Source: CAZJRB01 sp964547995 (GTDB taxonomy: Bacteria > Planctomycetota > Planctomycetia > Pirellulales > Thermoguttaceae). Taken from it: a stretch of 64,000 nt of DNA. Positions 34,004-43,524 of the stretch are shown piece by piece (position 1 is the first letter of the stretch; each line of letters starts with the position of its first letter). The translations under genes were made by a program, and so were the position numbers. The notes beneath the pieces were generated by a model. That model did not search any database and was not told where the DNA came from. It worked only from the letters and a program-made list of their open reading frames with translations. The stretch spans positions 31,617-95,616 of the forward strand of contig CAZJRB010000015.1 in assembly GCA_964547995.1 (NCBI GenBank). The letters are read 5' to 3'.

Positions 34004-34032
34004 TTGACAACACCAGCGTCCCGGTCTACCAT
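34004..34032 (+). promoter_or_regulatory. Sigma70 promoter of the Gfo/Idh/MocA gene
   Basis: TTGACA, 17 bp, TACCAT; ~65-nt leader to ATG 34106. Confidence 0.5.
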
Positions 34033-34105
34033 GATGTAGGAGTTGGGGAAGGTCGGGGATGAGGCAAGGTGAATCAAGGATATCACTTGCACAAAAGGAT
34101 TGTTG

Positions 34106-35434
34106 ATGAACGACCCGACCGGAACTCCGGCAGAAGGCCGCACTTCACGGCGCAGGTTTCTGGAGGCCACGGCAACCGTTGCAGGTTTGAGTATTGCCCG
34201 AAGCGCCCATGCCGCCGGCGACGAAACGATCAAGATCGCGCTGATCGGCTGCGGAGGGCGTGGGACCGGGGCCGCTGCCGAGGCCCTTTCGACCAAGGGG
34301 CCCGTCAAACTCGTCGCCATGGCCGACGTGTTTAAGGACCGCCTCGAACGGAGCCTGAAGTACCTCAGCGAGGGTGGAATCATCCCGGCCGTCGACGCCG
34401 CACGGTTGACGGATCATATCGATGTCCCGCCCGAACGCCGATTCGTCGGATTCGACGCCTACCGCAAGGCAATCGATTGCGGGGTCGATCTGGTGCTGTT
34501 GACTACGCCGCCCGTCTTTCGGCCGGCCCATTATGAGGCCGCCGTCAAAGCCGGTAAACACGTCTTCATGGAGAAGCCTTGTGCCGTGGACGCCCCGGGC
34601 GTGCGGAGCTTGCTCGCATCGAACGAAATCGCGAAGAAGAAGGGGCTCGCCGTCGGCGTCGGCCTGCAGCGACGTCACCAAAACAGCTACCTCGAACTCG
34701 TTAAGAAGATCCACGACGGGGTGGTCGGCAAAGTGATGCTGGTCCGCACCTACTTCAACATGTCCGGCACCGTCGACGGTCCCAAGCCCCGCCCCGACGC
34801 GACCGAAATGGAACACCAGTTGCGCCATTATGCCTGGTTCAACTGGCTCTCCGGCGACCACTTCCATGACCAGGGGGTACACACGATCGACGTGGCCAAC
34901 TGGGTCATGCAGGGCTATCCGGTCAAGGCAAACGGGATGGGCGGGCGCGAGGTCTGTGTCGGCCCGTGGTCCGGCGACGTCTTCGATCACGACTTCGTCG
35001 AGTTCGAATACGCCGACGGCACCCGGTACTATGCCCAGGCGCGCCAGATTCCCGGCGCCTGGCAGTATGTCGGCGAGCACGTCACCGGCGACAAGGGCGA
35101 GCTGACGCTCGGCGTCGGGCCCTACGGTGGCACGCGGCAACCGGGCTACGAGGGCAACAACCCCTTCCAGCAGGAACAGGACGACCTGCTGGCGAGCATC
35201 CGCGCTGGCAAGCCGCTCTTTGAAGGAGATTTCGGCGCGATGAGTTCCATGACCGGGATCCTCGGCCGCATGGCCCTCTACAGCGGCCAGATGGTCACCT
35301 GGGACCAAGCGATCAAGTCGAACAAGGGCCTCCTGCCGCAGAAGCTGGCCATGGACGCCAAGCCACCGGTGTTGCCGGATAAGGACGGGTTCTATTCACC
35401 GCTGCCGATGCCGGGTGTGACGAAACCCTGGTAA
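34106..35434 (+). CDS. TAT-exported Gfo/Idh/MocA oxidoreductase
   Basis: 442 aa from ATG 34106 (AAAGGA upstream). Twin-arginine signal SRRRFLEAT, then a Rossmann GCGGRGTGA motif for NAD(P) and the catalytic EKP of HVFMEKPCAVD. Family members oxidise or reduce sugars and inositol-like compounds; here periplasmic. Substrate unknown. Alone in its unit. Confidence 0.9.
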   Translation: MNDPTGTPAEGRTSRRRFLEATATVAGLSIARSAHAAGDETIKIALIGCGGRGTGAAAEALSTKGPVKLVAMADVFKDRLERSLKYLSEGGIIPAVDAARLTDHIDVPPERRFVGFDAYRKAIDCGVDLVLLTTPPVFRPAHYEAAVKAGKHVFMEKPCAVDAPGVRSLLASNEIAKKKGLAVGVGLQRRHQNSYLELVKKIHDGVVGKVMLVRTYFNMSGTVDGPKPRPDATEMEHQLRHYAWFNWLSGDHFHDQGVHTIDVANWVMQGYPVKANGMGGREVCVGPWSGDVFDHDFVEFEYADGTRYYAQARQIPGAWQYVGEHVTGDKGELTLGVGPYGGTRQPGYEGNNPFQQEQDDLLASIRAGKPLFEGDFGAMSSMTGILGRMALYSGQMVTWDQAIKSNKGLLPQKLAMDAKPPVLPDKDGFYSPLPMPGVTKPW

Positions 35435-35590
35435 GGGAGTCGGGAATTGTAGATTGCAAATTGCAGGACTACGAAAACGCCCCGGGACTGCGGAAAGAAA
35501 AGAGAAAAACGCCCCGGGACTGCGGTCCCGGGGGGGTGTGCGGCGACTCACCAGAAAAAGCCCGCAACGATAACATGCCAAGGTGTCCCA

Positions 35591-37126
35591 ATGCGTATTT
35601 GCACAACACTCCGCGTACTTTCGTCCCTTTCCATCGTGGCGGTTGTGGCCACCGCCGCCGAGCCCATCACCCCAACGTTCAAGATGCACCGGGTCGGCAA
35701 CTACCGGAGCGAGGCCTGCGGCGTCGGTGATTTCAACAACGATGAGAAGCTCGACATCATCGCCGGGCCGTATCTCTACCTCGCGCCCGATTGGAAGAAG
35801 GTCAAGGTCCGCACGTTGAAGGGCAAGGTCGACGAAAAGGGCAACGGCTACATGTACGACTTCATGAACGCCCCGCTCGACGTAGACGGCGACGGGCTGT
35901 TGGACGTCGTTTCCTGCTCGTGGCACGAAAAGCGGTCGGTCTGGTTCCGCAACACCGGCCCCAAGGGCGGCGAGTGGCCCGAAACGGTCATCGAGGTCAA
36001 GGACAACTTCGAGGCCGGCGAGCTTTGGGACGTTGACGGCGACGGGAAACGGGACGAGGTCGTACCGGCCACCAAAACCACCGTCTGGTACGAGGCCGGC
36101 AAGCTGCCCGACGGAAAGCCGGGCATGGTGATCCACCGGGTTTCCGACAAGCCGCTCACCTGGGGCGTCGGCGTTGGCGACGTCAACGGCGACGGGCTGA
36201 TCGATTTCCTGCGCCCTGACGCCTGGTTCCAGGCATATCCCAAGAACGACCGGTGGAGAAAACACCCGCTCTCGCTCGGCGGGAAAGACGGGAAGACCGA
36301 ACACACGCCCCAGATTTGGGTCTACGACGTCAATGATGACGGGCTGAACGACATTGTCACGAGTTCGGCACATCGGTATGGGATCTTCTGGTACGAACAA
36401 CTCGCCGACGCCCCAGACAGTGGCGACAGGGCGGCCGACAGCGAATCGGCCCATATTGCGACCTCTCTTGAAATAAATGTCATAGCCGTACCACACCCCG
36501 ATCTGTGTGAGATCAGTGGCGGTTCCGACGACGGGCTCAAGAAAGGACATGTGCTGACGGTCTATCGGCGCAGATCTGGTCATTCCGTCTATGTTGGACG
36601 CATCAAGGTGGCTAGCACCACTTTCGACAGATCAGCCTGCAAGATCATGCCTGAGTACTTGAAGTGTCCCATGAAAAGGGGCGACGTTGTGACCTCGTGG
36701 CTTTTCGATCCACCCGACAAGCCGCTCCCATCGCCAAGGTGGAAGCAGCACACGATCGACGATTCCTGGAGCCAAGCCCACGCCATCACCTTGGCCGACA
36801 TGGATCGCGACGGTGATCTCGACCTGGTCACAGGCAAGCGGTTCAAGGCCCACAACGGCCGCGATCCGGGCGGAAACGACCCGCCGGGTGTCTACTGGTA
36901 CGAGTTGAAACGCGGGCCGAAGCCGGAGTGGAAAAAGCACGTCGTCTCGTTCGACCAGGGCATCGGGTCCGGCATGGAGATCCCGGTCGTCGATCTCGAC
37001 GGCGACGGCGATCTGGACATCGTCGTCACCGGTAAATGGGGCGGCCCGGTTTGGTTCGAAAACACGGGCACGGGGGCCGCGAAGCCCAAGATCAACGACC
37101 TGGCGCCGGATCGTCCCGCGAAGTGA
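35591..37126 (+). CDS. FG-GAP/VCBS repeat protein with inserted planctomycete domain
   Basis: 511 aa with a signal peptide. Calcium-binding type repeats occur throughout (DVDGDGLLD, DVNGDGLID, DVNDDGLND, DMDRDGDLD, DLDGDGDLD), indicating a beta-propeller. Between about residues 272 and 375 a block of a different kind (SLEINVIAVPHPDLCEISGGSDDGLK... then IMPEYLKCPMKRGD) interrupts the repeats; the same kind of segment is otherwise found in planctomycete envelope proteins. It begins and ends in frame, so the fusion may be made. Extracellular binding role likely. Confidence 0.8.
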   Translation: MRICTTLRVLSSLSIVAVVATAAEPITPTFKMHRVGNYRSEACGVGDFNNDEKLDIIAGPYLYLAPDWKKVKVRTLKGKVDEKGNGYMYDFMNAPLDVDGDGLLDVVSCSWHEKRSVWFRNTGPKGGEWPETVIEVKDNFEAGELWDVDGDGKRDEVVPATKTTVWYEAGKLPDGKPGMVIHRVSDKPLTWGVGVGDVNGDGLIDFLRPDAWFQAYPKNDRWRKHPLSLGGKDGKTEHTPQIWVYDVNDDGLNDIVTSSAHRYGIFWYEQLADAPDSGDRAADSESAHIATSLEINVIAVPHPDLCEISGGSDDGLKKGHVLTVYRRRSGHSVYVGRIKVASTTFDRSACKIMPEYLKCPMKRGDVVTSWLFDPPDKPLPSPRWKQHTIDDSWSQAHAITLADMDRDGDLDLVTGKRFKAHNGRDPGGNDPPGVYWYELKRGPKPEWKKHVVSFDQGIGSGMEIPVVDLDGDGDLDIVVTGKWGGPVWFENTGTGAAKPKINDLAPDRPAK

Positions 37127-37219
37127 ACCGGTCACGTCATAAGGCCGCGATCCGTGGTCGCTCCCAGCGGTCAATCACCGAAATGGCGCCCCCCTTTTGC
37201 GTAACCCCCCCAGTTTCTC

Positions 37220-37248
37220 TTGACGCGGCGTTGCCCTATCCCAATAAT
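37220..37248 (+). promoter_or_regulatory. Sigma70 promoter of the glycine-zipper lipoprotein
   Basis: TTGACG, 17 bp, AATAAT (5/6 and 5/6); ~80-nt leader. Confidence 0.6.
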
Positions 37249-37291
37249 CGCCGCCTCTACTTGAGTACCTCCGTGCCGTCCACCTGTTCTT

Positions 37292-37319
37292 CTATTCGCT
37301 ATTCGCTATTCGCTATTCG
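37292..37319. repeat. Four tandem copies of a 7-bp unit (CTATTCG)
   Basis: CTATTCG x4 perfect, ending 2 bp before the ribosome site AAGGAG of the next gene. Copy-number change would alter leader length without touching the coding frame. Confidence 0.8.
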
Positions 37320-37334
37320 CCAAGGAGCCTTCTC

Positions 37335-37970
37335 GTGCGTTGTACCAGCTTTGTCCTCGTGGGATTGAGTGTTTTCACGGCACTATCGGTGACCGGATGT
37401 TGTTCGCCCTATCGAAGCGATCAGGGGGCCCTGTTCGGCGGGCTCGTCGGGGCCGGAACGGGCGCCATCGTCGGCGATGCGGTCGGAAACGCCGGCGCGG
37501 GAACCGCAATCGGGGCGGGCATCGGGGCACTGACCGGCGCCGCCGTCGGCAGCGAATTGGACCAGATCGAGGCCCGGAACCGGGCCATGATCGAGCAGCA
37601 GCTCGGACGCCAGATCGCCGCCGGCGCGGTCTCCATCGACGACGTCGTGGCGATGAGCGGCGCGGGCGTGGCCGACGAGTTGATTATCAACCACATCCGC
37701 GCCCACGGCGCCGCCGCACCCCTTTCCACCGACGACGTGATCTTTCTCACCAAGCAGGGCGTCAGGGCGCCGGTGATCAAGACGATGCAGAACCCGCCCC
37801 GGCCGGTCGTATCGTCCCCGGTCGGGCAGCCGGTGATCATTCGCGAGTCGGTCCCGCCGCCGGTGATCGTCGAAGAGTATCACTACGGTCCCCCGTTCTA
37901 TCCGCGGCGTTACCGTCGCCATTGCCACCACCCTCCGGGTGTGAGTTGGGGCGTGTCGGTCAGCAATTAG
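37335..37970 (+). CDS. Glycine-zipper lipoprotein
   Basis: 211 aa from GTG 37335, seven bases after AAGGAG. Lipobox SVTGC (Cys22). Residues ~34-75 are a glycine zipper (GGLVGAGTGAIVGDAVGNAGAG...), which inserts or packs in membranes. Residues ~75-150 have helical coat-like character; the end is Pro/Tyr/His-rich. Probably an outer-membrane or envelope lipoprotein. Nearest genes give no clear partner. Confidence 0.85.
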   Translation: MRCTSFVLVGLSVFTALSVTGCCSPYRSDQGALFGGLVGAGTGAIVGDAVGNAGAGTAIGAGIGALTGAAVGSELDQIEARNRAMIEQQLGRQIAAGAVSIDDVVAMSGAGVADELIINHIRAHGAAAPLSTDDVIFLTKQGVRAPVIKTMQNPPRPVVSSPVGQPVIIRESVPPPVIVEEYHYGPPFYPRRYRRHCHHPPGVSWGVSVSN

Positions 37971-38022
37971 TGTCTCTCCAGATGGGGACTCGGTTCTGAT
38001 TCCGCGACGCGTTGCGTTGGGG

Positions 38023-39738
38023 CTATTGGGGCGCGACCACCGGTCGCGGCTTTATGGTGGCGCGACCACCGGTCGCGGCTTTGGTACTGCCGGTTTCGTC
38101 ACCACCGGTTTCACCACCACCGGCTTCGGCATTTTCTGCCCTGGCGAGGACTGATTTGATGAACTCCTCCCACTTTTTCTCCCAGCTTGCCTCCGCGAGG
38201 TCCTTCTCTTGCTGCGTCATCGCGCTGTACTGAAACGAGTTGAGCACCAGTTGCTTGACCGCCTTGAGATCGAGTTCCCAGGCCACCACGGCTTCCCAGA
38301 AGTCGTACGATAGACCTTCGTTTCCGAAGATGGCGGGATCGTCGGAACCGATGACACAGGGGACGCCGCGGGCGAGATAACCGGCGGCCGGGTGGATGCG
38401 CAAATCGCCCACATAGTGAAGAACCTGGTTGCTTACGGGGCAGACTTCCAGCGCGATACCCGCCTTCACAATGTCCTGTTCCAGGTGCGGGGAACGAAAC
38501 AACGCAAAACCGTGGCCTATTCGACGACAGCCGAGCAGGTAGGCGTCGTAGAGGTTTTCGTCGTCGGGCCAGTCGCTTTCACCGTCGTGGAAATAGAAGG
38601 GCAGATCGATGCGATACTCGTGTTCCAGCGTCCTCAGGCGAAGCCAGTCGTCGAGGTAGTAGAGGGTCGTATGGCCGGTATCCTCTTCGCCGACCAGGTC
38701 GTACCCGATCACGAAGTTGGGATGGATATTTCTCAGTTCCATGGTTTGCTTCAGGTTCTCCCACACGGATTGCCTGTCGGCCTCGCGGTAGAACGAAGCG
38801 ATCAGTTTCAGATCGAATTCGGGATGTTTCTCGCGTACCCTGTTGCGGACCTGCTTGAAGAATCCGACCGACTCCAGCGGCGTCCACTTCTTGCCCGTCA
38901 AGTCGTAGAGCGTTCCGAGCCCGGCGCGCAACTCGACGTACTGGATGTTGTCGTTCAGCAAGGTCTCGAACGCGTCGCGGTAGTAGTCCAAGAACACCGG
39001 CTGGTAGTGCAAGAACCCGTGCAGGCGGTGGAAGATGTCGCCGAAACGTTTCCAGACGTCGGGCGCACGGGCGTCTTGCTCGCCGAGGGTGATAAGACCG
39101 AGCAGTTGCTGATCGAAGTCGGCAACCTCATCGCGGACCTGCTGGACCGGGCGAAAGCCGGTCGGCTCGGAACCGGACTCGTAGAACCCGAGCTGCCCCT
39201 TGAGATGGTCGCCGTTGTCGTCTTCCCAATAGACATAGCAGTTCGGCCGGGAAGCGGCGTTCTCGACCACCCACGACGCTCTGCCGGTCGACGACGTGTG
39301 GATGTGCAATATACCGCCCTTGGGCATCTCTCGGAGGATTTGAAAGAGTTCGGTCGATTCGATATGGGGCTTTGCTGCAAAGAAATACTCCGCCGGCGGA
39401 AACGCTCCCCGCTGCTTGTAGTCCGAGATCAGTTTATCGCGGAGCCGGACGAGATGCCTGTTTGCTTTCGATTCGTCGTTATTCAGCCCGAGTCCGCTGC
39501 CGCATTGCGACGCGCGGCGGTTTCTCAGCAGGTCTGCGCGGCTTTCGAAGTAGAACTGTTTCGCCTCGGCGAGATCGGTTTCATCGGCCTCCTTGGAGAT
39601 CTGCCCTCGAATCCCTCGCGGCGTTTTTTGCTTCTTGTCCCGTTCGGCCAGGTTCGCTCGAGTCAGCAGGATCCCCGCCAAAACGAATAGCAGGATCGCG
39701 AGAAGAAAGTGGCGCAGCGACAGTTTCAGATCGGTCAT
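38023..39738 (-). CDS. Membrane-anchored adenosine deaminase-like protein (ADGF/CECR1 type)
   Basis: 571 aa from ATG 39738 (AGGAG eight bases upstream). An N-terminal membrane helix (about 9-25) suggests periplasmic location. The ADGF-type motif MPKGGILHIH (about residue 138) gives the metal-binding HxH; a later HDGES, CRRIGHGFAL, EVCPVSNQ and GSDDPAIFG match the deaminase barrel. The adenosine substrate is inferred from family. The last ~15 residues are coded by the tandem palindrome 38031-38082. Confidence 0.82.
   Translation of the reverse strand: MTDLKLSLRHFLLAILLFVLAGILLTRANLAERDKKQKTPRGIRGQISKEADETDLAEAKQFYFESRADLLRNRRASQCGSGLGLNNDESKANRHLVRLRDKLISDYKQRGAFPPAEYFFAAKPHIESTELFQILREMPKGGILHIHTSSTGRASWVVENAASRPNCYVYWEDDNGDHLKGQLGFYESGSEPTGFRPVQQVRDEVADFDQQLLGLITLGEQDARAPDVWKRFGDIFHRLHGFLHYQPVFLDYYRDAFETLLNDNIQYVELRAGLGTLYDLTGKKWTPLESVGFFKQVRNRVREKHPEFDLKLIASFYREADRQSVWENLKQTMELRNIHPNFVIGYDLVGEEDTGHTTLYYLDDWLRLRTLEHEYRIDLPFYFHDGESDWPDDENLYDAYLLGCRRIGHGFALFRSPHLEQDIVKAGIALEVCPVSNQVLHYVGDLRIHPAAGYLARGVPCVIGSDDPAIFGNEGLSYDFWEAVVAWELDLKAVKQLVLNSFQYSAMTQQEKDLAEASWEKKWEEFIKSVLARAENAEAGGGETGGDETGSTKAATGGRATIKPRPVVAPQ
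38031..38082. repeat. Tandem palindrome (GCGCGACCACCGGTCGCGGC), two copies
   Basis: 23-bp unit at 38031-38053 and 38060-38082, each a hairpin (CGCGACC/GGTCGCG). It lies inside the 3' end of the deaminase gene and codes for its tail (KAATGGRATIKPRPV), so a repeat has become coding sequence. On the plus strand it may also slow transcription from the lipoprotein gene. Confidence 0.8.
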
Positions 39739-39849
39739 ACGGAAAACTCCTATTCCAAGCAGGGGCCTGGTATTCAGTATATGGGAATTCTCTCCCAAAG
39801 GAAATCGGGCGTGCCCGTCGGGTGGACCCGTGATGGCGTTCGGTCCGCC

Positions 39850-40971
39850 TTATGCCCGGCTCACGTCCCAATAATGCTCGACCAATCCCGCGACCGCACG
39901 TTGGACGGGAAACGCCTCTTCGGCGCGCCGGCGAGCGGCATCGCCCAGCCGGGTTCGTTGCGGGCCGTTGCCCAGCAGGTCCGCGATCGCCGCTGCCAGG
40001 GTTTCGGGGTCGTCGGGGGGTACGAGCCGAGCGGACTCGGCCGCCGGGGGAAAGATTTCCCGCGTACCGCCCACGTCCGTGGCGATCACTGCGACGCCGG
40101 ACGCGGCCGATTCGAGCAATACCCGCCCCAGCGGTTCCTGCCGCGCCGTGTGTGCCAGCAACGTCATCTCGTTTAGCAGCTTGTCGACATCGTTGCGGAA
40201 GCCAAGGAAGTGGAAACGTCCGGCGAGTGCTCCGGTTGCGGCTGCGCGCAGGTCGGATTCGAACCGCCGGGATTCGTCTTTTTCGGAGAATCGCTCGCCG
40301 ACGAAGATGTAATGCACGTCGGGGAACCCCTTGGCAACCACGACCGCTGCGTTTGCCAGGATGTCTTGTGCCTTGCGCAGACCGATTTGGCCGATGTTGC
40401 CGATCAACGGCGCGGCGGCCGGGATTCCTAGCTCGTGATGAAGATAGCCGGTGGCCGGTCGCGGGCGGAATTTCCCGAGATCAACGCCGTTGAGCAGCAC
40501 GTGCGTTTTTTCGGCCGACAACCCTTCGCCGACATGGAACGTCCTGGTCGCCTCGGAGACCGCCAGCAGCCGCCTGTGCCGGTTCAGGTCGTTGATCGCC
40601 CGACGGCTGATCTTGACGATGTCGCGGAGATGGGCGAGGCTCGGGACGCCCAACTCCGCCGCAACCGGACCGGAAAGCCGGCCCATCGAAAGGCTGTTCG
40701 CGTGTAACAGATCGGGGCGGCGGCGGCGAAGCAATCCGGCGAGCTTCTCCCGTAATTGCCCTTGGCGCAAGCGATTTCGATCGCGGTCGCAAAAGTCAAA
40801 GGAAATCGCTTCAACACCACGGGCGTGCAATATTTCGGCCAGCGGCCCTTGGGGTGGAGCAGCAACCGCCGGCGCCAATCCGGCTTTCTCCACGCCTGCA
40901 AGCGTAGAAAGCATCGACTGCTCTTCGCCGCCCAGCGTGCCGTATTCGCAAAGCAGAAGGAGGCCGGCCAT
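39850..40971 (-). CDS. GT4-family glycosyltransferase
   Basis: 373 aa from ATG 40971. GT-B fold; N-terminal LCEYGTLGGEEQSML and C-terminal donor site with QEPLGRVLLESAASG (E-x7-E) and ATDVGGTRE, typical of GT4 retaining transferases that use nucleotide sugars. Acceptor unknown. It follows dapA by ~90 bp, in the same direction. Confidence 0.87.
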   Translation of the reverse strand: MAGLLLLCEYGTLGGEEQSMLSTLAGVEKAGLAPAVAAPPQGPLAEILHARGVEAISFDFCDRDRNRLRQGQLREKLAGLLRRRRPDLLHANSLSMGRLSGPVAAELGVPSLAHLRDIVKISRRAINDLNRHRRLLAVSEATRTFHVGEGLSAEKTHVLLNGVDLGKFRPRPATGYLHHELGIPAAAPLIGNIGQIGLRKAQDILANAAVVVAKGFPDVHYIFVGERFSEKDESRRFESDLRAAATGALAGRFHFLGFRNDVDKLLNEMTLLAHTARQEPLGRVLLESAASGVAVIATDVGGTREIFPPAAESARLVPPDDPETLAAAIADLLGNGPQRTRLGDAARRRAEEAFPVQRAVAGLVEHYWDVSRA

Positions 40972-41018
40972 CTTGTCGCTCAACAGTACGCTGAGAATAA
41001 GGAAATTTTGCTCCGGAA

Positions 41019-41039
41019 CCCCGGCACGCAGTGCCGGGG
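41019..41039. repeat. Hairpin repeat (CCCCGGCACGCAGTGCCGGGG)
   Basis: 9-bp perfect stem followed by CTTTTGCT. A relative with the same tail occurs at 48968-48988 (CCCTGGTACGCAGCGCCAGGG). On the plus strand it resembles a weak terminator but lies between minus-strand genes. Confidence 0.6.
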
Positions 41040-41060
41040 CTTTTGCTGCGATACACAGCC

Positions 41061-41948
41061 CTACAACACCCCGTATTCCGTCAACGTCGCCCTTAAGCTG
41101 GCTTCTTGCTGCTGGGTCAGCGGCGTCATCGGCAGCCGCAATTCGCCCGTGTCGCGGCCGAGCATTTTCATGGCGGCCTTGATGGGGATTGGGTTGGTAG
41201 CCAGCCCGAGCATGTCGCGGCAGAGCGGAAACAGCTTGTAGTGCCAGCGCCGGGCCTCCCGGATATCGCCGGAGTTGAAAGCGTTGACCAAGGCAATCAT
41301 GTCCTTGGGGACGATATTCCCGACGACGGAAATAACCCCGCGGCCGCCGACCGACATAAAAGGCAGCGTCAGGCTGTCGTCGCCGCTGAGGAGCGTCAGG
41401 TCCGTCCTCGAGAGAATCTGCGATGCCTGGTCCATCGAGCCGGTCGCTTCCTTGACCATCGTGATGTTGGGGATTTCGGCCATGCGGCAAATCGTATCCG
41501 GCTCGATGTTCTTGCCGGTGCGGCCGGGGATGTTGTAGACGCATATCGGTATCTCAACCGCTTCGGCCAGCGCCTTGAAGTGTTGATAGAAGCCCTCCTG
41601 CGTCGGCTTGTTGTAGTAGGGGGCAACCACCAGCGCGGCATCGGCGCCCTTCTCGGCGGCCCAGCGTGTCAGGTGCAGGGCCTCGTCCGTGCTGTTCGAG
41701 CCGGTTCCGGGCATGACTTTGATTCGGCCCGCCGCCGCTTCCACCACGGCGGCAATGACTTTCTCGTGCTCGGGGTGCGACAGGGTAGGTGACTCGCCGG
41801 TGGTTCCGACCGGGCAAAGGCACGTGGTACCCGCCTCCACTTGGAACTCCACTTGTTGCTGAATTGCCTCGATATCGACCTGGCCGTTACGAAACGGGGT
41901 AATCATGGCCACAGAAAGGCCGGCAAATTCTTCACTCCGGGTAGGCAT
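41061..41948 (-). CDS. dapA: 4-hydroxy-tetrahydrodipicolinate synthase
   Basis: 295 aa from ATG 41948. TIM-barrel aldolase with GTTGES substrate loop, YYNKPTQEG, YNIPGRTG (catalytic Tyr) and the Schiff-base lysine in MVKEATGS. First step of lysine/diaminopimelate synthesis; DHDPS is the best call because GTTGESPTL is present. Confidence 0.92.
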   Translation of the reverse strand: MPTRSEEFAGLSVAMITPFRNGQVDIEAIQQQVEFQVEAGTTCLCPVGTTGESPTLSHPEHEKVIAAVVEAAAGRIKVMPGTGSNSTDEALHLTRWAAEKGADAALVVAPYYNKPTQEGFYQHFKALAEAVEIPICVYNIPGRTGKNIEPDTICRMAEIPNITMVKEATGSMDQASQILSRTDLTLLSGDDSLTLPFMSVGGRGVISVVGNIVPKDMIALVNAFNSGDIREARRWHYKLFPLCRDMLGLATNPIPIKAAMKMLGRDTGELRLPMTPLTQQQEASLRATLTEYGVL

Positions 41949-42096
41949 GAGGATTCTCGCGTTATTACGGGTAGGGTACAGCCGGGAATCGCCTATGATA
42001 CGGAGCTGGTGGCCCGTCGCAAAGCCCCCCGGATGGCGGGCGGGAATCCAGCGACCATTCCGCCGTAGGGGCACGGCGTCTCTATACGGTGTGACC

Positions 42097-43410
42097 TTAC
42101 GTGTCGAGCGTATACCCGGCGGGATACTTGGGTTTGATCAACTTCTTCATGCCCTTGATGTTCTTGACCTTCATTTCCTTGGCGTTCCACTCGACCTTTG
42201 GCCCCTTGCCTTTGTCGGCGGGCCAAACGGCGAGGTTGCCCAGCAACACCAGTTCGGTCAGCGGACCGGCGTAGTCGGGGAAGTTCGACACGGCGGGCGG
42301 GCCGCCCCGGATGGCGTTGACCCATTCGGTGAAGTGGCCGGGGGATTTCGTGTACTCGACCTGCGGTTTTTCCATGCCAAGGACTTCGATCTTGCTGCCG
42401 TTGCTGTTGGCCAGCAGCGTCCCGTTGCTGCCGATGGCCAGCGAACCGCATTTGTCGGGGTTGCGGCCGCCGATCAGTTTTTTGTCGGGCAGCTTGCCGC
42501 CGTCGTACCAGGTCATTTTCAATGCCGGTTGCTTATCGGTGGCCGGGAATTCGTAGGTGATGATCGACCAGGCGGGAAAACTGTCCTTGTTGTGGCCGGA
42601 GGTTTCCGCCTGGACCGAGATCGGGTTGCGGAGGTCGCAGGCCATGAACAAAAGATTCATTGTGTGGCACGCCATATCGCCCAGCGCCCCGGTGCCGAAG
42701 TCCCACCAACCGCGCCACTTGAAGGGATGGTAGCCGTCGGCATAGGGTCGCTTGGGGGCGACGCTGAGCCATTGGTCCCATTTCAAGGACTCGGGCGGGT
42801 CGGACGGTTCCGGCCGCGGAATTCCTTGCGGCCAGATGGGGCGGTTCGTCCAGGCGTGCAGTTCCTTGAGTTCACCCAGCTTTCCGGATCGGATGATCGC
42901 GGCGCCCTCGCGCAAACCGTTGCTCGCCGTTCCCTGGTTGCCCATCTGCGTTGCGAGTTTCTTCTCGCGTGCCACGTCGGCCATCAATCGGGCTTCGTAG
43001 ATACATCGTGTCATCGGTTTCTGGCAGAAACAATGCTTACCCATCCGCATGGCCTTCAATGCGGCGGGGGCATGGGTGTGGTCGGGCGTGCTGACGGTCA
43101 CCGCGTCGATTTTGTCGCCCATCCGGTCGAGCATCTCGCGGAAGTCGGTGAACTTCTTCGCTTCCTTGAAGCGGTTGCCGGCACCCTCCAATCGCTGGGT
43201 GTCGGTGTCGCAAATGGCGACCATCTGGCCGGCATTGCCGGCGTCGCGAGAGTCGCTCGACCCCTTGCCGCCGATGCCGACGCTGGCCATGGCGATCTTC
43301 TCGCCGGGCGACTTGCTCTCCTGGGCCCGGACCCCTGCGGCGACCCAATAGCCGATTCCGGTTGCTGCGGTGGTCTTCAGAAACTGACGGCGGGTAGTCT
43401 GGCGAGGCAT
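42097..43410 (-). CDS. TAT-exported Gfo/Idh/MocA oxidoreductase (tandem paralogue 1)
   Basis: 437 aa from ATG 43410 (AAGGAG nine bases upstream; a GTG at 43419 is too close to that site). TAT signal TTRRQFLKT. Lacks a clean GxGxxG (VGIGGKGSSDS) but has the family's CQKP catalytic motif and DHTHAPAA. Nearly parallel in sequence to the next upstream gene, ending in the same PAGYTLDT. Substrate unknown. Confidence 0.88.
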   Translation of the reverse strand: MPRQTTRRQFLKTTAATGIGYWVAAGVRAQESKSPGEKIAMASVGIGGKGSSDSRDAGNAGQMVAICDTDTQRLEGAGNRFKEAKKFTDFREMLDRMGDKIDAVTVSTPDHTHAPAALKAMRMGKHCFCQKPMTRCIYEARLMADVAREKKLATQMGNQGTASNGLREGAAIIRSGKLGELKELHAWTNRPIWPQGIPRPEPSDPPESLKWDQWLSVAPKRPYADGYHPFKWRGWWDFGTGALGDMACHTMNLLFMACDLRNPISVQAETSGHNKDSFPAWSIITYEFPATDKQPALKMTWYDGGKLPDKKLIGGRNPDKCGSLAIGSNGTLLANSNGSKIEVLGMEKPQVEYTKSPGHFTEWVNAIRGGPPAVSNFPDYAGPLTELVLLGNLAVWPADKGKGPKVEWNAKEMKVKNIKGMKKLIKPKYPAGYTLDT

Positions 43411-43524
43411 GGCGGACACTCCTTTATTCGGGGGGAAGCCGGAAAGGAAAGAGTTGCGAGCGACGACACGACGACCGGCGCTCGCAACTCGTTTTTCTCT
43501 TTGCGTGAACGCAAATCTCAGGGT

